Assembly (NCBI RefSeq): GCF_013387485.1 | Contig: NZ_JABBXB010000001.1 | Location: 268,001 to 332,000 of the forward strand | Length of the DNA stretch: 64,000 nt | Source of the DNA: Stenotrophomonas sp. SAM-B | GTDB taxonomy: Bacteria > Pseudomonadota > Gammaproteobacteria > Xanthomonadales > Xanthomonadaceae | Direction: 5' to 3' | In this document: positions 34,727 through 43,345 of the stretch, in pieces | Position numbering within the stretch: the stretch's first letter is position 1 | Layout of the letters: the number at the start of each line of letters is the position of its first letter | The notes under the pieces: generated by a model | Database searches by the model: none | Seen by the model: only the letters and a program-made list of their open reading frames with translations | Told to the model about the DNA's origin: nothing | Position numbers and translations under genes: made by a program

Positions 34727-35620
34727 ATGTTCACCACCCTGGTCGCCGTGCTGGTTGCCTTGGCCCTGGGCCATGTCGCGCCGGGCGCGGCCGTCGCGCT
34801 GCGGCGTTTCGGCCTCTATCGGCGCTGGCTGCAGTGGCTGGATCGGCATGCCGCCGAGGACGGGGCGTGGCGCGGCCGCAAGGGTGCCTGGCTGGCGGTG
34901 CTGCCGTTCGTGGCCGTGCTGGGCCTGCTGCAATGGCTGTTCGATGACCGCGTCTACGGCCTGCCCTCGCTGCTGCTGGGCGTGCTGGTACTGGTGATGT
35001 GCTGGGGCCCGCGCGATCTGGACCGCGATGTCGAGGCGGTGATCGATGCCGATGACGCCCACGCGCGCCACCTCGCGATCACGCGGCTGCAGTCGGCCGG
35101 CGGCAGCCTGCACGAAGACGTTCCCTCGCTGGTCGAGGCCACCGTGCTCAACGCGCTGCGGCGCTGGTTCGCGGTGCTGTTCTGGTTCCTGCTGCTGGGC
35201 CCAGTCGGCGCGCTGCTGTATCGCCTGCTGGCGCTGCTCGCGGTGGGTCCGATGCGGTCGCTGGCCAGCGTGGAGGCGGTTGCCGGTGCGCGCGTGGTGC
35301 TGTCCTGGCTGGAGTGGCCGGTGGCGCAGCTGATGTCGCTGTCGATGGCGCTGGTCGGCAATTTCGATACGGCCTTCAAGGCCTGGCGCGGGGCGCACGG
35401 CAATCAGTGGTCGGCCTCGACACACTTCCTCGGTGCGGTCGCGCGGGCAAGCGTGAGTGCCGAACTGCGCGAGGATGCGCACGATTACAGCGATGCGGGC
35501 ATGGTGCCGGTGTGGCGTCGCCTGCCGGAACTGCGCGATGCGATGAGCCTGGTGTGGCGCATGCTGCTGCTATGGATGGCGGTGCTGGCGCTGCTGGTGA
35601 TCGCCGGTTGGGTCACCTAG
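34727..35620 (+). CDS. ampE: AmpE-like inner-membrane protein
   Basis: 297 residues, about four or five membrane helices, related to the CbiB/AmpE family. The regions RWLQWLDRHAAE, DRDVEAVIDADDAHARHLAITRL and EATVLNALRRWFAVLFWFLLLGPVGALLYRL (residues ~138-168) match AmpE of enterobacteria, which is encoded with ampD and has a poorly understood part in beta-lactamase induction. Here ampD is not adjacent. SD GGAGG lies 7 bases before the ATG. Confidence 0.85.
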   Translation: MFTTLVAVLVALALGHVAPGAAVALRRFGLYRRWLQWLDRHAAEDGAWRGRKGAWLAVLPFVAVLGLLQWLFDDRVYGLPSLLLGVLVLVMCWGPRDLDRDVEAVIDADDAHARHLAITRLQSAGGSLHEDVPSLVEATVLNALRRWFAVLFWFLLLGPVGALLYRLLALLAVGPMRSLASVEAVAGARVVLSWLEWPVAQLMSLSMALVGNFDTAFKAWRGAHGNQWSASTHFLGAVARASVSAELREDAHDYSDAGMVPVWRRLPELRDAMSLVWRMLLLWMAVLALLVIAGWVT

Positions 35621-35629
35621 CCGTACCGG

Positions 35630-36049
35630 TCAGCCCGGCGCCAACCAGGTAAAGGGAACCCACGGCAGGTTGCGTGCGATCCAGTACGCGGGCAGCAGGA
35701 TCAGCCAGAAGGCGGGCTTCATCAGCAGCGTGATCAACGGCTGCAGCGCGCGTGGCCGCCAGCCCAGCGCCCAACCGATCACCAGCGGGGCGATGGCCAG
35801 CATCAGCATGGCCAGGGGATTCATCGAGAACGCGGTGACCACATCACCATGGGCGAGCGCGTGCAGGGCACGCGTCAGCCCGCAGCCGATGCAGTAATAG
35901 CCGGTGACCGCCAGAAAGCTGCACGGCGGGAACGGGCTGCTGGCGCTGTTGGGGTCGTAGTGCCGCAGCACCCAGAACCCCGCACCGGCCGCCACTGCGG
36001 CCGGTGGCAGCAACGCCAGCAACCAGCGCTTGCCGTGCAGCGCAGGCAT
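35630..36049 (-). CDS. DUF2752 membrane protein
   Basis: 139 residues with three or four membrane helices. The DUF2752 core is GYYCIGCGLTRALHALAHGDVVTAFSMNPL (residues ~55-84), with the paired Cys of C-x2-C. The family has no known function. The start at 36049 overlaps the stop of the CD225 gene by one base (TGATG), so both form an operon. Confidence 0.85.
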   Translation of the reverse strand: MPALHGKRWLLALLPPAAVAAGAGFWVLRHYDPNSASSPFPPCSFLAVTGYYCIGCGLTRALHALAHGDVVTAFSMNPLAMLMLAIAPLVIGWALGWRPRALQPLITLLMKPAFWLILLPAYWIARNLPWVPFTWLAPG

Positions 36050-36408
36050 CAGCTGTTGCTTTCGATCTGCTGCTGGAACTGCTGCATCTGCTCCATGTAA
36101 CCGTCCACGCCCATGAAGGCGAGCGAGATCACGAACAGCACGACGCCGGCGATCAGGAAGCCGGTGGTGACCCACGCCCAGATCTTGGCGTTCTTGGAGG
36201 CACGACGCGCGCCTTCCAGGTCACCCTGGTTGAGCAGGCCGTTGACCTTGCTGGCGAACACGATCGCGACCACGCCGGTGACGATGCCCGGGAAGCTCAG
36301 GCACGACAGGCAGCACACGAAGAACGCCAGGATGGTGACGACGATCGACCAGATCAGGTGATTCGGAACGCTGCCCGGGGCGGGCGGCAGGGGGGCAGTG
36401 GCATTCAT
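36049..36408 (-). CDS. CD225/dispanin family membrane protein
   Basis: 119 residues. After a Pro-rich N-terminus comes the dispanin pattern: an intramembrane segment (NHLIWSIVVTILAFFVCCLSCLSFPGIV, with clustered Cys) and a loop VFASKVNGLLNQGDLEGARRASKNAKIWAWVT, then a membrane helix (residues ~75-100). Eukaryotic relatives are the IFITM proteins. In bacteria these small proteins often sit beside DUF2752 genes, as here. The role is unknown. Confidence 0.85.
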   Translation of the reverse strand: MNATAPLPPAPGSVPNHLIWSIVVTILAFFVCCLSCLSFPGIVTGVVAIVFASKVNGLLNQGDLEGARRASKNAKIWAWVTTGFLIAGVVLFVISLAFMGVDGYMEQMQQFQQQIESNS

Positions 36409-36523
36409 CAGCGAAGCTCCATTTGCTTGGGTGGGTGTATCAGCGCGGGCGAGGTGCCCCGGGCGGTAATCTAACCGATGTGCCCGCGTCCATGTATACG
36501 GTTACATGCAGGCAGGGCGGGGC

Positions 36524-38413
36524 TCACGCCTGATCGCCTCGAAGCTGCCTCACCTGCGTTTCCAGCATCGGGGCGGTCGCGGCATCGCCAGGGATCGGCG
36601 CAGACGCAACCACCTCGACATGCGCACGGAAGCGGCGGGGCACGCGCATGCGGCCCAACCGCGTGTCGCGCCGGCTCCACATGCTCGACCACATCCCGCG
36701 CAGCGCCATCGGCACCACGGGGACCGGGCGGCGCTCCAGGATCTTTTCCACGCCCGACTTGAACGCGCCCATCTGACCATCGCGGGTCAATGCGCCCTCG
36801 GGGAAGATGCAGACCAGCTCACCCTCGGCCAGCGCCTTGTCCACTTCGTCGAACGCGGCCTGCATCAGCGCAGGATCCTCGCGCGCGCCGGCGATCGGGA
36901 TCGCCTTGGCGGTGCGGAAGATCCAGCGCATCACCGGGATGTTGAAGATCTTGTAGTACATGACGAAGCGCACCGGCCGCGGGATCGTGGCCGACAGGAT
37001 CAACGCGTCCATGTAGCTGACGTGGTTGCACACGATCAGCGCCGCGCCCTCGTCCGGCACGTGGGACTCGATCCCGTGCGGGCGCAGCCGGTACAGCGCA
37101 CGCACCATCACCCAGCTGAGGAAGCGCATCAGGAATTCGGGCACGATCGTGAAGATGTAGATCGCCACCACCGCGTTGGCGATCGCCAGCGCCAGGAACA
37201 ATTGGGGAATGGACCAGTCCAGCACGCGCTGGGTCAGCAGGCCAAGACCTGCCGCGAGCACGATGAAGCCGGAGTTCTGGATGTTGAGCGCGGCGAACAC
37301 GCGCGACATCTCCGACTTGGCGGTGCGGCTCTGGATCAGGGCGAACAGCGGCACCACGAAGAAGCCGGTGAACAGGCCGATGCCGATCAGGTCGATGATG
37401 ATGCGCGTGCTGCCCGGCGCCTGCACGAACTGCCAGATCGACAGCCCGGCGGCGGCCGATTCGCCGACGCGCGCGAAGTACAGGTCGAGCATGAAGGCGG
37501 TCATGCCGAAGGCGCCCAACGGCACCAGGCCGATCTCCACGGTCCGCCCGGACAGCTTCTCGCACAGCAGCGAGCCGGTGCCGGTGCCCAGCGAGAACAG
37601 TGCCAGCGCGAAGATGTACAGCGTGGAGCCGCCGCCCAGGTTCACCTCGGCGTAGGTGGGCAGCTGCGAGGTCAGCATGGTGCCGACGAACCAGAACCAC
37701 GACACGCCCAGAATCGCGTTGCGCACGGCCTTCTGCTTCTTGGCCATGCGCAGCACCGCCAGCGACTCGGGCAGCGGGTTCCAGTTGATCTTCAGGTCCG
37801 GCGCGCCGGCATCGACCTTGGGAATCATCCGCGCCGTGAGGTTGCCCGCGATGGCGAGCACGATCACTGCCGTGGCCGCCACGATCGGGCCATGGCTTCC
37901 GGCCAGGGTGAAGATCAGGCCGCCGGCGATCATGCCGGTCAGGATCGACAGCGAGGTGCCCATCTCGACCAGGCCGTTGCCGCCGGTCAGTTCCTCGGGC
38001 TTGAGGATCGACGGCAGCACCGAGTATTTCACCGGCCCGAACAGGGTGGACTGCATGCCGGTGCAGAACAGCGCGACCAGCAGCACCGGCATGCTCTCGG
38101 TCAGGAAGCCGAGCGCGGCCAGCGACATGATCGCGATCTCCATGGTGGTGGTGATCACGATCAGCCGCGATTTCTCCAGCTTCTCCGCGATCTGGCCGGC
38201 CAGCGCCGAGAACAGGAAGTACGGCAGGATGAAGATCGCCGGGGCCAGGTTGGTATATAGCGAGCGCTCTTCGATCGGCGTGCCGAGGAAGAACAGCAGC
38301 GCGATGATGGCCTGGCGGTAGACGTTGTCGTTGAACGCGCCCAGCGACTGGGCGATGAAAAACGGCAGGAAACGGCGTTGCCTGAGCAGAGCGAACTGAC
38401 TATGGCCGGACAT
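36524..38413 (-). CDS. Lysophospholipid transporter fused to a 1-acylglycerophosphate-type acyltransferase
   Basis: 629 residues. The N-terminal ~420 residues are an MFS transporter with twelve helices of the LplT type (LGAFNDNVYRQAII, LPYFLFSALAGQIAEKLEKSRLI, GFFVVPLFALIQSRT). The C-terminal ~200 residues are a PlsC acyltransferase with CNHVSYMDALIL (NHx4D motif) and FPEGALTRDG. In E. coli, LplT is encoded beside Aas, which combines PlsC with acyl-ACP synthetase; here only the PlsC part is fused and no synthetase is present. It probably flips and re-acylates lysophospholipids on the cytoplasmic side. SD AAGGAG precedes ATG 38413. Confidence 0.88.
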   Translation of the reverse strand: MSGHSQFALLRQRRFLPFFIAQSLGAFNDNVYRQAIIALLFFLGTPIEERSLYTNLAPAIFILPYFLFSALAGQIAEKLEKSRLIVITTTMEIAIMSLAALGFLTESMPVLLVALFCTGMQSTLFGPVKYSVLPSILKPEELTGGNGLVEMGTSLSILTGMIAGGLIFTLAGSHGPIVAATAVIVLAIAGNLTARMIPKVDAGAPDLKINWNPLPESLAVLRMAKKQKAVRNAILGVSWFWFVGTMLTSQLPTYAEVNLGGGSTLYIFALALFSLGTGTGSLLCEKLSGRTVEIGLVPLGAFGMTAFMLDLYFARVGESAAAGLSIWQFVQAPGSTRIIIDLIGIGLFTGFFVVPLFALIQSRTAKSEMSRVFAALNIQNSGFIVLAAGLGLLTQRVLDWSIPQLFLALAIANAVVAIYIFTIVPEFLMRFLSWVMVRALYRLRPHGIESHVPDEGAALIVCNHVSYMDALILSATIPRPVRFVMYYKIFNIPVMRWIFRTAKAIPIAGAREDPALMQAAFDEVDKALAEGELVCIFPEGALTRDGQMGAFKSGVEKILERRPVPVVPMALRGMWSSMWSRRDTRLGRMRVPRRFRAHVEVVASAPIPGDAATAPMLETQVRQLRGDQA

Positions 38414-38507
38414 GGAGACTCCTTGCGAACCGGCGCAGCCTAGCATTCTCCCTGTTGGCGCAGCATGGCAGCGCCGCGGAATGGTGCAGGCAGCCCCCCG
38501 TCTCGGG

Positions 38508-38608
38508 GTAGCTCACGACCGTTGGTCGTGAGACGTTCCATGGTCGTGAGACGTTCCATGGGTCGTGAGACGTTCAATATCCGTATCGACCAACGGTCGA
38601 TACCTACC
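38508..38608. repeat. REP pair enclosing a threefold 18-base tandem repeat
   Basis: A CGACC-type element (38508-38532, starting GTAG) and an inverted partner (38584-38608) flank three tandem copies of GGTCGTGAGACGTTCCAT at 38524-38541, 38542-38560 and 38561-38578 (the second has one extra base, the third one change). The tandem unit is derived from the end of the first REP. The right element contains the TAG stop of the downstream FUSC gene. Confidence 0.85.
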
Positions 38609-40781
38609 GCAGCGTGCGCGCGGCCTCGTTGGCGGCGCCGCGCAGCTTGGGCAGCAGGCGCAGCATCAGCCCCATCTGGGTGCGGATCAGCTGCAGCTTG
38701 GGCGGCATGTCGTCCGGGATCTGCTCCAGTTGCTCGGCCAGGGCGCGGTCGCCGTCGTTGGCGTCCTCGGCCACCGGCTCGCGCTGCTGCAGCGCGCTGG
38801 CGATCTGCTGCATCGCCTGTTCGACGCGTTCCCCACCGGACAGCGCCAGCGGATCCTGGCCGTAGCTGTCCAGCTGGGTGCGGTGGGCGCCCAGCGCGGA
38901 GAGATGGCCGAGCAGGGTGTTGGACAGCGCCAGGAAGCGGAACCCGGCATCCAGGTTGCGGCGCACGTGGCCGGGCTCGCGCAGCATGTTCGACAGTGCC
39001 GTGGACAGCGCCGCGTCTGCGTTATGCATGTCGCGCCGCGCGATCCGGTAGGCCAGATCGTCCTGCATGCCGCTGCCGTACTGGCCGAGCACTGCGTGCA
39101 GGTACTTCGCGCAGTTGTCGAGCACGCGTGCCATCACCAGGTTCAGGCGGCGACCCTGCCAGTCCGGCAGGATCAGGAACGCGGCGGCGGCGGCGATCGC
39201 GCAGCCCAGCAGCGTATCCACCAGCCGCGGCCAGATCAGCAGGAAGCCATCGCCGATCAGGTTGAAGCAGGTCAGCGCCATCACCGTGATCGCCGCCGAG
39301 GCCACCAGGTAGCGATCGCTGCGGGTGAAGAAGAACAGCAGCGCCGAAAGCAGCGCGATCAGCAGCTCGATGCGCAGGTCCTGGAACAGCTGCATCAGCG
39401 CCCAGGTCAGCACCAGGCCGATCAGCGTGCCGGCGATCCGCTGCGCCAGCCGTTGGCGGGTCGCGCCGAAATGCGGACGACACACGAATACGATGGTCAG
39501 CAGGACCCACGAGCCGTTCTGGGTATTGAACAGGCGGATCGCGGCGAAACCAACGATCAGCGCCAGCGCCATGCGCAGGCCGTGCCGGAACAGCACGGAG
39601 CCGGGGGTGAGCTGCTGGCGGATGCGCACGCCCATTTCGCGCAGCGTGTGCGGGTTGGTATCGCGCAGGCGGGTATCGACGTTGTCCAGGGTGGACTCGG
39701 ACTTCTCGGCCTCGGACAGGCGGCGTTCGATGCTCTGCAGGTTGTGGCCGAGCAGTTCCAGCGAGGCCAGCAGGCGCTGCCACTGCGGGTTGTGCTGGGC
39801 GCGCAGCCAGGTCAGTGAATCGGTGAGATCGGCGGTGGCCTGTTTGGTGCGCTCGCCGTACTGGAACGGCTGGCGCAGGCGGATGGCCTGGCCGAGGTTG
39901 GCGCAGGCCTCGCCCTGCAGCGCGAGCAGGCGCTGGCAGCGGTACAGCACGTCGCTGTGGAAGAACGCCTCGGTGAGCGCGCCATACGGATAGTGGGAGG
40001 AGCTGGCGCGTTCGTGGAAGTCCTGCGCCATGTAGTACAGCCGCAGGTACAGGCCGGACTGCACGCCGGGCCGGCCGGAGCGGCCGAACCGGGCCAGGAT
40101 CGCGGTCTTGGCGATGTTGAGCGCCTCGACCACGCGCCGGTTCTGTTCGGCCAGCGCCAGCTGGCGCTTCTGCACGTCGGCATCGCGGACCGGTTCGAAC
40201 AGATCGGCCTTGAGCTGCAGGTAACGGCCCAGTTCCAGGTACAGGCGTGCCACGCGCTCGCGCACCGGCCGATTGGCGAACAGGGCCGTCCACAGGATCG
40301 AGAGCAGGGCGTACCAGACCGCACCGGCCAGCAGGTGGCTGACCGCGTTGATGGCCTGGGACAGGTCGGCCGCGCCGTGCTGTTCCAGCCCGATCATGGT
40401 GTAGATGGCCAGCGTCACCGTGGCCTGCGCGATGGAGGCATAGCGCTCGCCGAGCGCGCCGAGCAGGGTCAGCCCGAAGGTGGCCGCCGCCAACGCGGTG
40501 ATGAACCACCACGGATGCGGGAACAACAGCACCACTGCGGCAGCCGCGGCCACGAAGCACAGCAGCGACAGCGCCACCGATTTGATCCGCCCCCACCAGT
40601 TGTCGTCGGTCTCGGCGATCGCACTGGCGATGATGCCCAGGAACACGCCGGGCAGGGCGGTCAGCTGGTCCAGGTACCAGCACAGCCCCATCGCCGCGGA
40701 CAGCGCGATGAACACCCGCAGGCCATAGCTGGCCTTTTCATGCGCCCACAGGCGGCTGACGCGGGTTTCGAACGAAGGCAT
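38604..40781 (-). CDS. YccS-like FUSC family membrane protein
   Basis: 725 residues. Two blocks of about six membrane helices (residues ~20-165 and ~395-520) each precede a cytoplasmic helical domain, the plan of YccS/YhfK and aromatic-acid efflux-like FUSC proteins. Recognisable sequences are RVFIALSAAMGLCWYL, ITALAAATFGLTLLGALGERYAS and LVGFAAIRLFNTQNGSWVLLTIVFVCRPHFGATRQRLAQR. Substrate unknown. Its stop codon lies inside a REP element. Confidence 0.88.
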   Translation of the reverse strand: MPSFETRVSRLWAHEKASYGLRVFIALSAAMGLCWYLDQLTALPGVFLGIIASAIAETDDNWWGRIKSVALSLLCFVAAAAAVVLLFPHPWWFITALAAATFGLTLLGALGERYASIAQATVTLAIYTMIGLEQHGAADLSQAINAVSHLLAGAVWYALLSILWTALFANRPVRERVARLYLELGRYLQLKADLFEPVRDADVQKRQLALAEQNRRVVEALNIAKTAILARFGRSGRPGVQSGLYLRLYYMAQDFHERASSSHYPYGALTEAFFHSDVLYRCQRLLALQGEACANLGQAIRLRQPFQYGERTKQATADLTDSLTWLRAQHNPQWQRLLASLELLGHNLQSIERRLSEAEKSESTLDNVDTRLRDTNPHTLREMGVRIRQQLTPGSVLFRHGLRMALALIVGFAAIRLFNTQNGSWVLLTIVFVCRPHFGATRQRLAQRIAGTLIGLVLTWALMQLFQDLRIELLIALLSALLFFFTRSDRYLVASAAITVMALTCFNLIGDGFLLIWPRLVDTLLGCAIAAAAAFLILPDWQGRRLNLVMARVLDNCAKYLHAVLGQYGSGMQDDLAYRIARRDMHNADAALSTALSNMLREPGHVRRNLDAGFRFLALSNTLLGHLSALGAHRTQLDSYGQDPLALSGGERVEQAMQQIASALQQREPVAEDANDGDRALAEQLEQIPDDMPPKLQLIRTQMGLMLRLLPKLRGAANEAARTLR

Positions 40782-40851
40782 GGCGACTCGGCGGAAGAGA
40801 GGCCGCCATTATTGCCGGTGCGGGGTGAAGGGGACACCTTCACCGCCGACG

Positions 40852-40930
40852 GTAGTGCCGGCTGCTGGCCGGCGGTCCTGCATGGTTGGCAGCCCGGCAT
40901 GGTCGGGAGCCGGCCAGCGGCCGGCACTAC
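40852..40930. repeat. Inverted pair of REP elements (CCGGC-type)
   Basis: GTAGTGCCGGCTGCTGGCCG at 40852-40871 and its inverted partner ending in GGCACTAC at 40908-40930. The spacer between them holds an additional small inverted motif (CATGGTTGGCAGCCCGGCATGG). Confidence 0.85.
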
Positions 40931-40945
40931 CTGTGGGTTTTCCGG

Positions 40946-43015
40946 TTACATGTCGAAGCGCACGCTTACCGCAAAGGTCCGTGGCAGGCCGACGCCTGCA
41001 TTGGACCAGTACGTCCGGTTGGCGAGGTTCTCCACGCCGGCGCGCCAGGTGACGGGGTGGCCGGCGGCCTGCATGCGGTAACCCACGCCGGCGTTGACCA
41101 GCGTGTAGTCGGGCAGCTTGAGGGTGTTGTCGGCGTTGTAGTAGACGTCGCCGTAGTAGCGGGCCAGTGCATACACGCTCAGCCCCTCGACCTGCGGGAC
41201 GCTGTAATCGGCATGCAGCACGCCCTGCCAGCGGGCGGCGCCGGCGGTACGGTTGCCTTCCTGGGCGGCGCTGCCCGGGGAGAGCTTGTCGTAGGTCGGG
41301 TCCAGCCAGGTGACACCGCCGCCGAGGGTGAACGCATCGGTCAGGCGCACGTCGCCGCTGGCTTCCACGCCTTCGTACAGGGTGATGCCGTCCTGCACCA
41401 GCCGCTTGCCGGCGGAGGTGATCAGATCGATGTTCGCACCACGCTCCAATCGGAAGGCGGCCGCATTCGCGCTCCAGCGCGGGTACTCGATCTTGGCGCC
41501 GATCTCGTACTGCTTGCTGATGGTCGGGTCGAGCACGTCACCGGCGTTGATGTAATCGCTGCCCACGCGGCTGCCGGCTTCCAGCGATTCGACGTAGCTG
41601 GCATACAGCGTCACCGCATCGGCCGGCTTGTACATCAGGGCGTAGGTCGGGGTGACCGGATAGGTGTGGTACGCGCCCTTGTTCTCGAAGTCGTTGTAGC
41701 GCGCACCGGCCAGCAGCGACCAGCCATCGGCGAAGCTGACGGTGTCGCTGACGAACACCGCCTGCTGCACGGTCTCGCTGCCGCGCGTCAACACGCGGGA
41801 GCCCACCGCGTCGTGGCGCAGGGTCGGGCGCTGGTAGATGTTGCCGCGGCCGAGGGTGTTCCATTCGTACGGGCGGTCCCAACCCAGGCCGGTCTGGTGG
41901 GAGACGCCGGCAACGACCTGGTGCGACAGCGGGCCGGTCTGGAAGCGGCCCTGCACGAGGGCCTGGGCCAGCTTCCACTCGCTCTTGCCGCCGAGCTCGT
42001 AGGTGTTGACGTCGTAATCGCCGTTTACGTCATCGATGTAGGCGAAGATCTTGTTGACGTCGTTCCAGGAGGTGGTCACGCCATAGCTCAGGCTGGCCTT
42101 CCAGTCGCTGTTGATCTGCCAGTCCAGGGCGGTGGAGAGCAGGCTGGAGCGGGTGTCGTAGTAGCTGCCGTCGATGCTGTTGTCGATGTCGCCCGCAAGC
42201 GGACGCGGCAGCCCGGTCAGGCCGATGAAGTAGTACTGCGGGGATTCGTTGCCGAGATCGCGCGACTGGAACACGCCATCGAAGGTCCAGGTGAGGCGGT
42301 CGCTCAGGCGCGCATCCAGCGACAGCGCACCGACCTTGCGGTCCACGTCGCCACCGTTGAAGGTCTCGCCCTTCTCCTGGTACGCATTGAAGCGGTAGCC
42401 GAACATGTCCTCGTTGCCGAAGCGCCCGCCCACATCGACCTGGCCGCTGACGATGCCGGCCTCGCGCCAGCCCAGCTGCGCCGACAGCGTGGTGACCTCG
42501 GTGGGCTTCTTGGTGACGTAGTTGACGATGCCGCCGGGCTGGCCGAAGCCGTACATGAAACCGCCCGGACCCTTCAGCAGTTCCACCTGCTCCATGACTT
42601 CCAGTGGCCACTCGGTGCCCCACGAGGACACCTGCAGGCCGTTGACGCGGTAGCTGTCGTAGCTCAGGTCGATGCCGCGGTTGCGGATCGGCGAGCTCCA
42701 GCCGCTGGCATAGGCGCTGACCTGGGTGACCACCGAAGGGTCGGTCAGGAAGGCCTCGCCGAGCGAGACCACCTGGCGCTTCTCGATGTCTTCCCGGCCC
42801 ACCACCGAGATCGCGAACGGGGTGTCGCGCACGGCGCGGTCACCCAGGGCGCCGGTATCGGTGTGGGTGCGCTCGGCGATGACCTTGATGGCATCCAGGT
42901 CGGTGGCGGAGCGCGCCCGGGCGCCGCCGTCGGGCGCGGACTGGGCATGGGCGGCGCAGGCGAGCGGCAGCGCAACGGCCAGCGTGGCCAGGCGGGGCAG
43001 GGAGGACGACAGCAT
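40946..43015 (-). CDS. TonB-dependent siderophore receptor
   Basis: 689 residues with a signal peptide (MLSSSLPRLATLAVALPLACAAHAQ). The plug domain spans residues ~40-160 and contains TPFAISVVGREDIEKRQ and VELLKGPGGFMYGFGQPGGIVNYVTKKP. A 22-strand barrel follows and ends in the typical aromatic C-terminus (AVSVRFDM). No STN signalling domain is present, so it is a plain transporter without a dedicated sigma/anti-sigma pair. The ligand is probably a ferric siderophore. SD AAGGA precedes ATG 43015. A Fur-box-like site sits upstream. Confidence 0.93.
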   Translation of the reverse strand: MLSSSLPRLATLAVALPLACAAHAQSAPDGGARARSATDLDAIKVIAERTHTDTGALGDRAVRDTPFAISVVGREDIEKRQVVSLGEAFLTDPSVVTQVSAYASGWSSPIRNRGIDLSYDSYRVNGLQVSSWGTEWPLEVMEQVELLKGPGGFMYGFGQPGGIVNYVTKKPTEVTTLSAQLGWREAGIVSGQVDVGGRFGNEDMFGYRFNAYQEKGETFNGGDVDRKVGALSLDARLSDRLTWTFDGVFQSRDLGNESPQYYFIGLTGLPRPLAGDIDNSIDGSYYDTRSSLLSTALDWQINSDWKASLSYGVTTSWNDVNKIFAYIDDVNGDYDVNTYELGGKSEWKLAQALVQGRFQTGPLSHQVVAGVSHQTGLGWDRPYEWNTLGRGNIYQRPTLRHDAVGSRVLTRGSETVQQAVFVSDTVSFADGWSLLAGARYNDFENKGAYHTYPVTPTYALMYKPADAVTLYASYVESLEAGSRVGSDYINAGDVLDPTISKQYEIGAKIEYPRWSANAAAFRLERGANIDLITSAGKRLVQDGITLYEGVEASGDVRLTDAFTLGGGVTWLDPTYDKLSPGSAAQEGNRTAGAARWQGVLHADYSVPQVEGLSVYALARYYGDVYYNADNTLKLPDYTLVNAGVGYRMQAAGHPVTWRAGVENLANRTYWSNAGVGLPRTFAVSVRFDM

Positions 43016-43151
43016 CGATGGGTTCCTTGGCGGACAGCACAACGCCGTCCGCGATCTACAGAGGGCGGGGGAGGGTCGATGGCTGGATCGCGCAGGCTGG
43101 CCGGGAACCGGCAGCGGGGACATCGCAGAGGGCGATGCAGGACCGTGGCTG

Positions 43152-43172
43152 GATGAGAATTGTTGTCGTTTT
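43152..43172. promoter_or_regulatory. Fur-box-like site upstream of the siderophore receptor
   Basis: GATGAGAATTGTTGTCG resembles half-sites of the Fur consensus (GATAATGATAATCATTATC), mainly through TGAGAATTGTT. Fur control is expected for this gene class; the match is imperfect. Confidence 0.4.
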
Positions 43173-43220
43173 GTTACGTGGCGTCAAACCGGGGCGCACC
43201 TACCGGGCGTACCTACCTGA

Positions 43221-43247
43221 CGTACCGACCAACGGTCGGTACCTACC
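43221..43247 (-). repeat. REP element (CGACC-type)
   Basis: TACCGACCAACGGTCGGTA with CTACC on the plus-strand right side (GTAG on the minus strand). Confidence 0.85.
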
Positions 43248-43265
43248 GGGATGCGACGCCGCATC

Positions 43266-43292
43266 GGTAGGTGACGACCGTTGGTCGTCACG
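43266..43292 (+). repeat. REP element (CGACC-type)
   Basis: GTAGGTGACGACCGTTGGTC with a matching right arm; opposite orientation to the elements on either side, so each neighbour pair is inverted. Confidence 0.85.
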
Positions 43293-43318
43293 CCGTAACG
43301 CGGCCGGTGCCCAACGCA

Positions 43319-43345
43319 GGTGCCGACCAACGGTCGGTACCTACC
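43319..43345 (-). repeat. REP element containing the mdtC stop codon
   Basis: TGCCGACCAACGGTCGGTAC followed by CTACC. The TAG stop of the mdtC-like gene (43341-43343, minus strand) is the TAG of this element's GTAG. Confidence 0.85.

Larger units (their letters stand above)
43016..43340. other. Intergenic region with three REP elements and the receptor promoter
   Basis: 325 bases without a gene. The half near the TonB-dependent receptor (43150-43175) has GATGAGAATTGTTGTCGTTT, a Fur-box-like AT-rich patch. The other half holds three CGACC-type REP elements in alternating orientation. Confidence 0.7.

Noticed and set aside
36506..38260. A 584-codon plus-strand frame opposite the LplT-acyltransferase gene
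   Set aside because: Shadow frame without motifs; the minus-strand protein is complete.
38524..38578. Three 18-base direct repeats as a mini CRISPR array
   Set aside because: The copies are contiguous with no spacers, are derived from a REP arm, and no cas gene is present.
43016..43160. FecI/FecR-type regulation of the siderophore receptor
   Set aside because: The receptor has no STN domain and no sigma or anti-sigma gene is adjacent.
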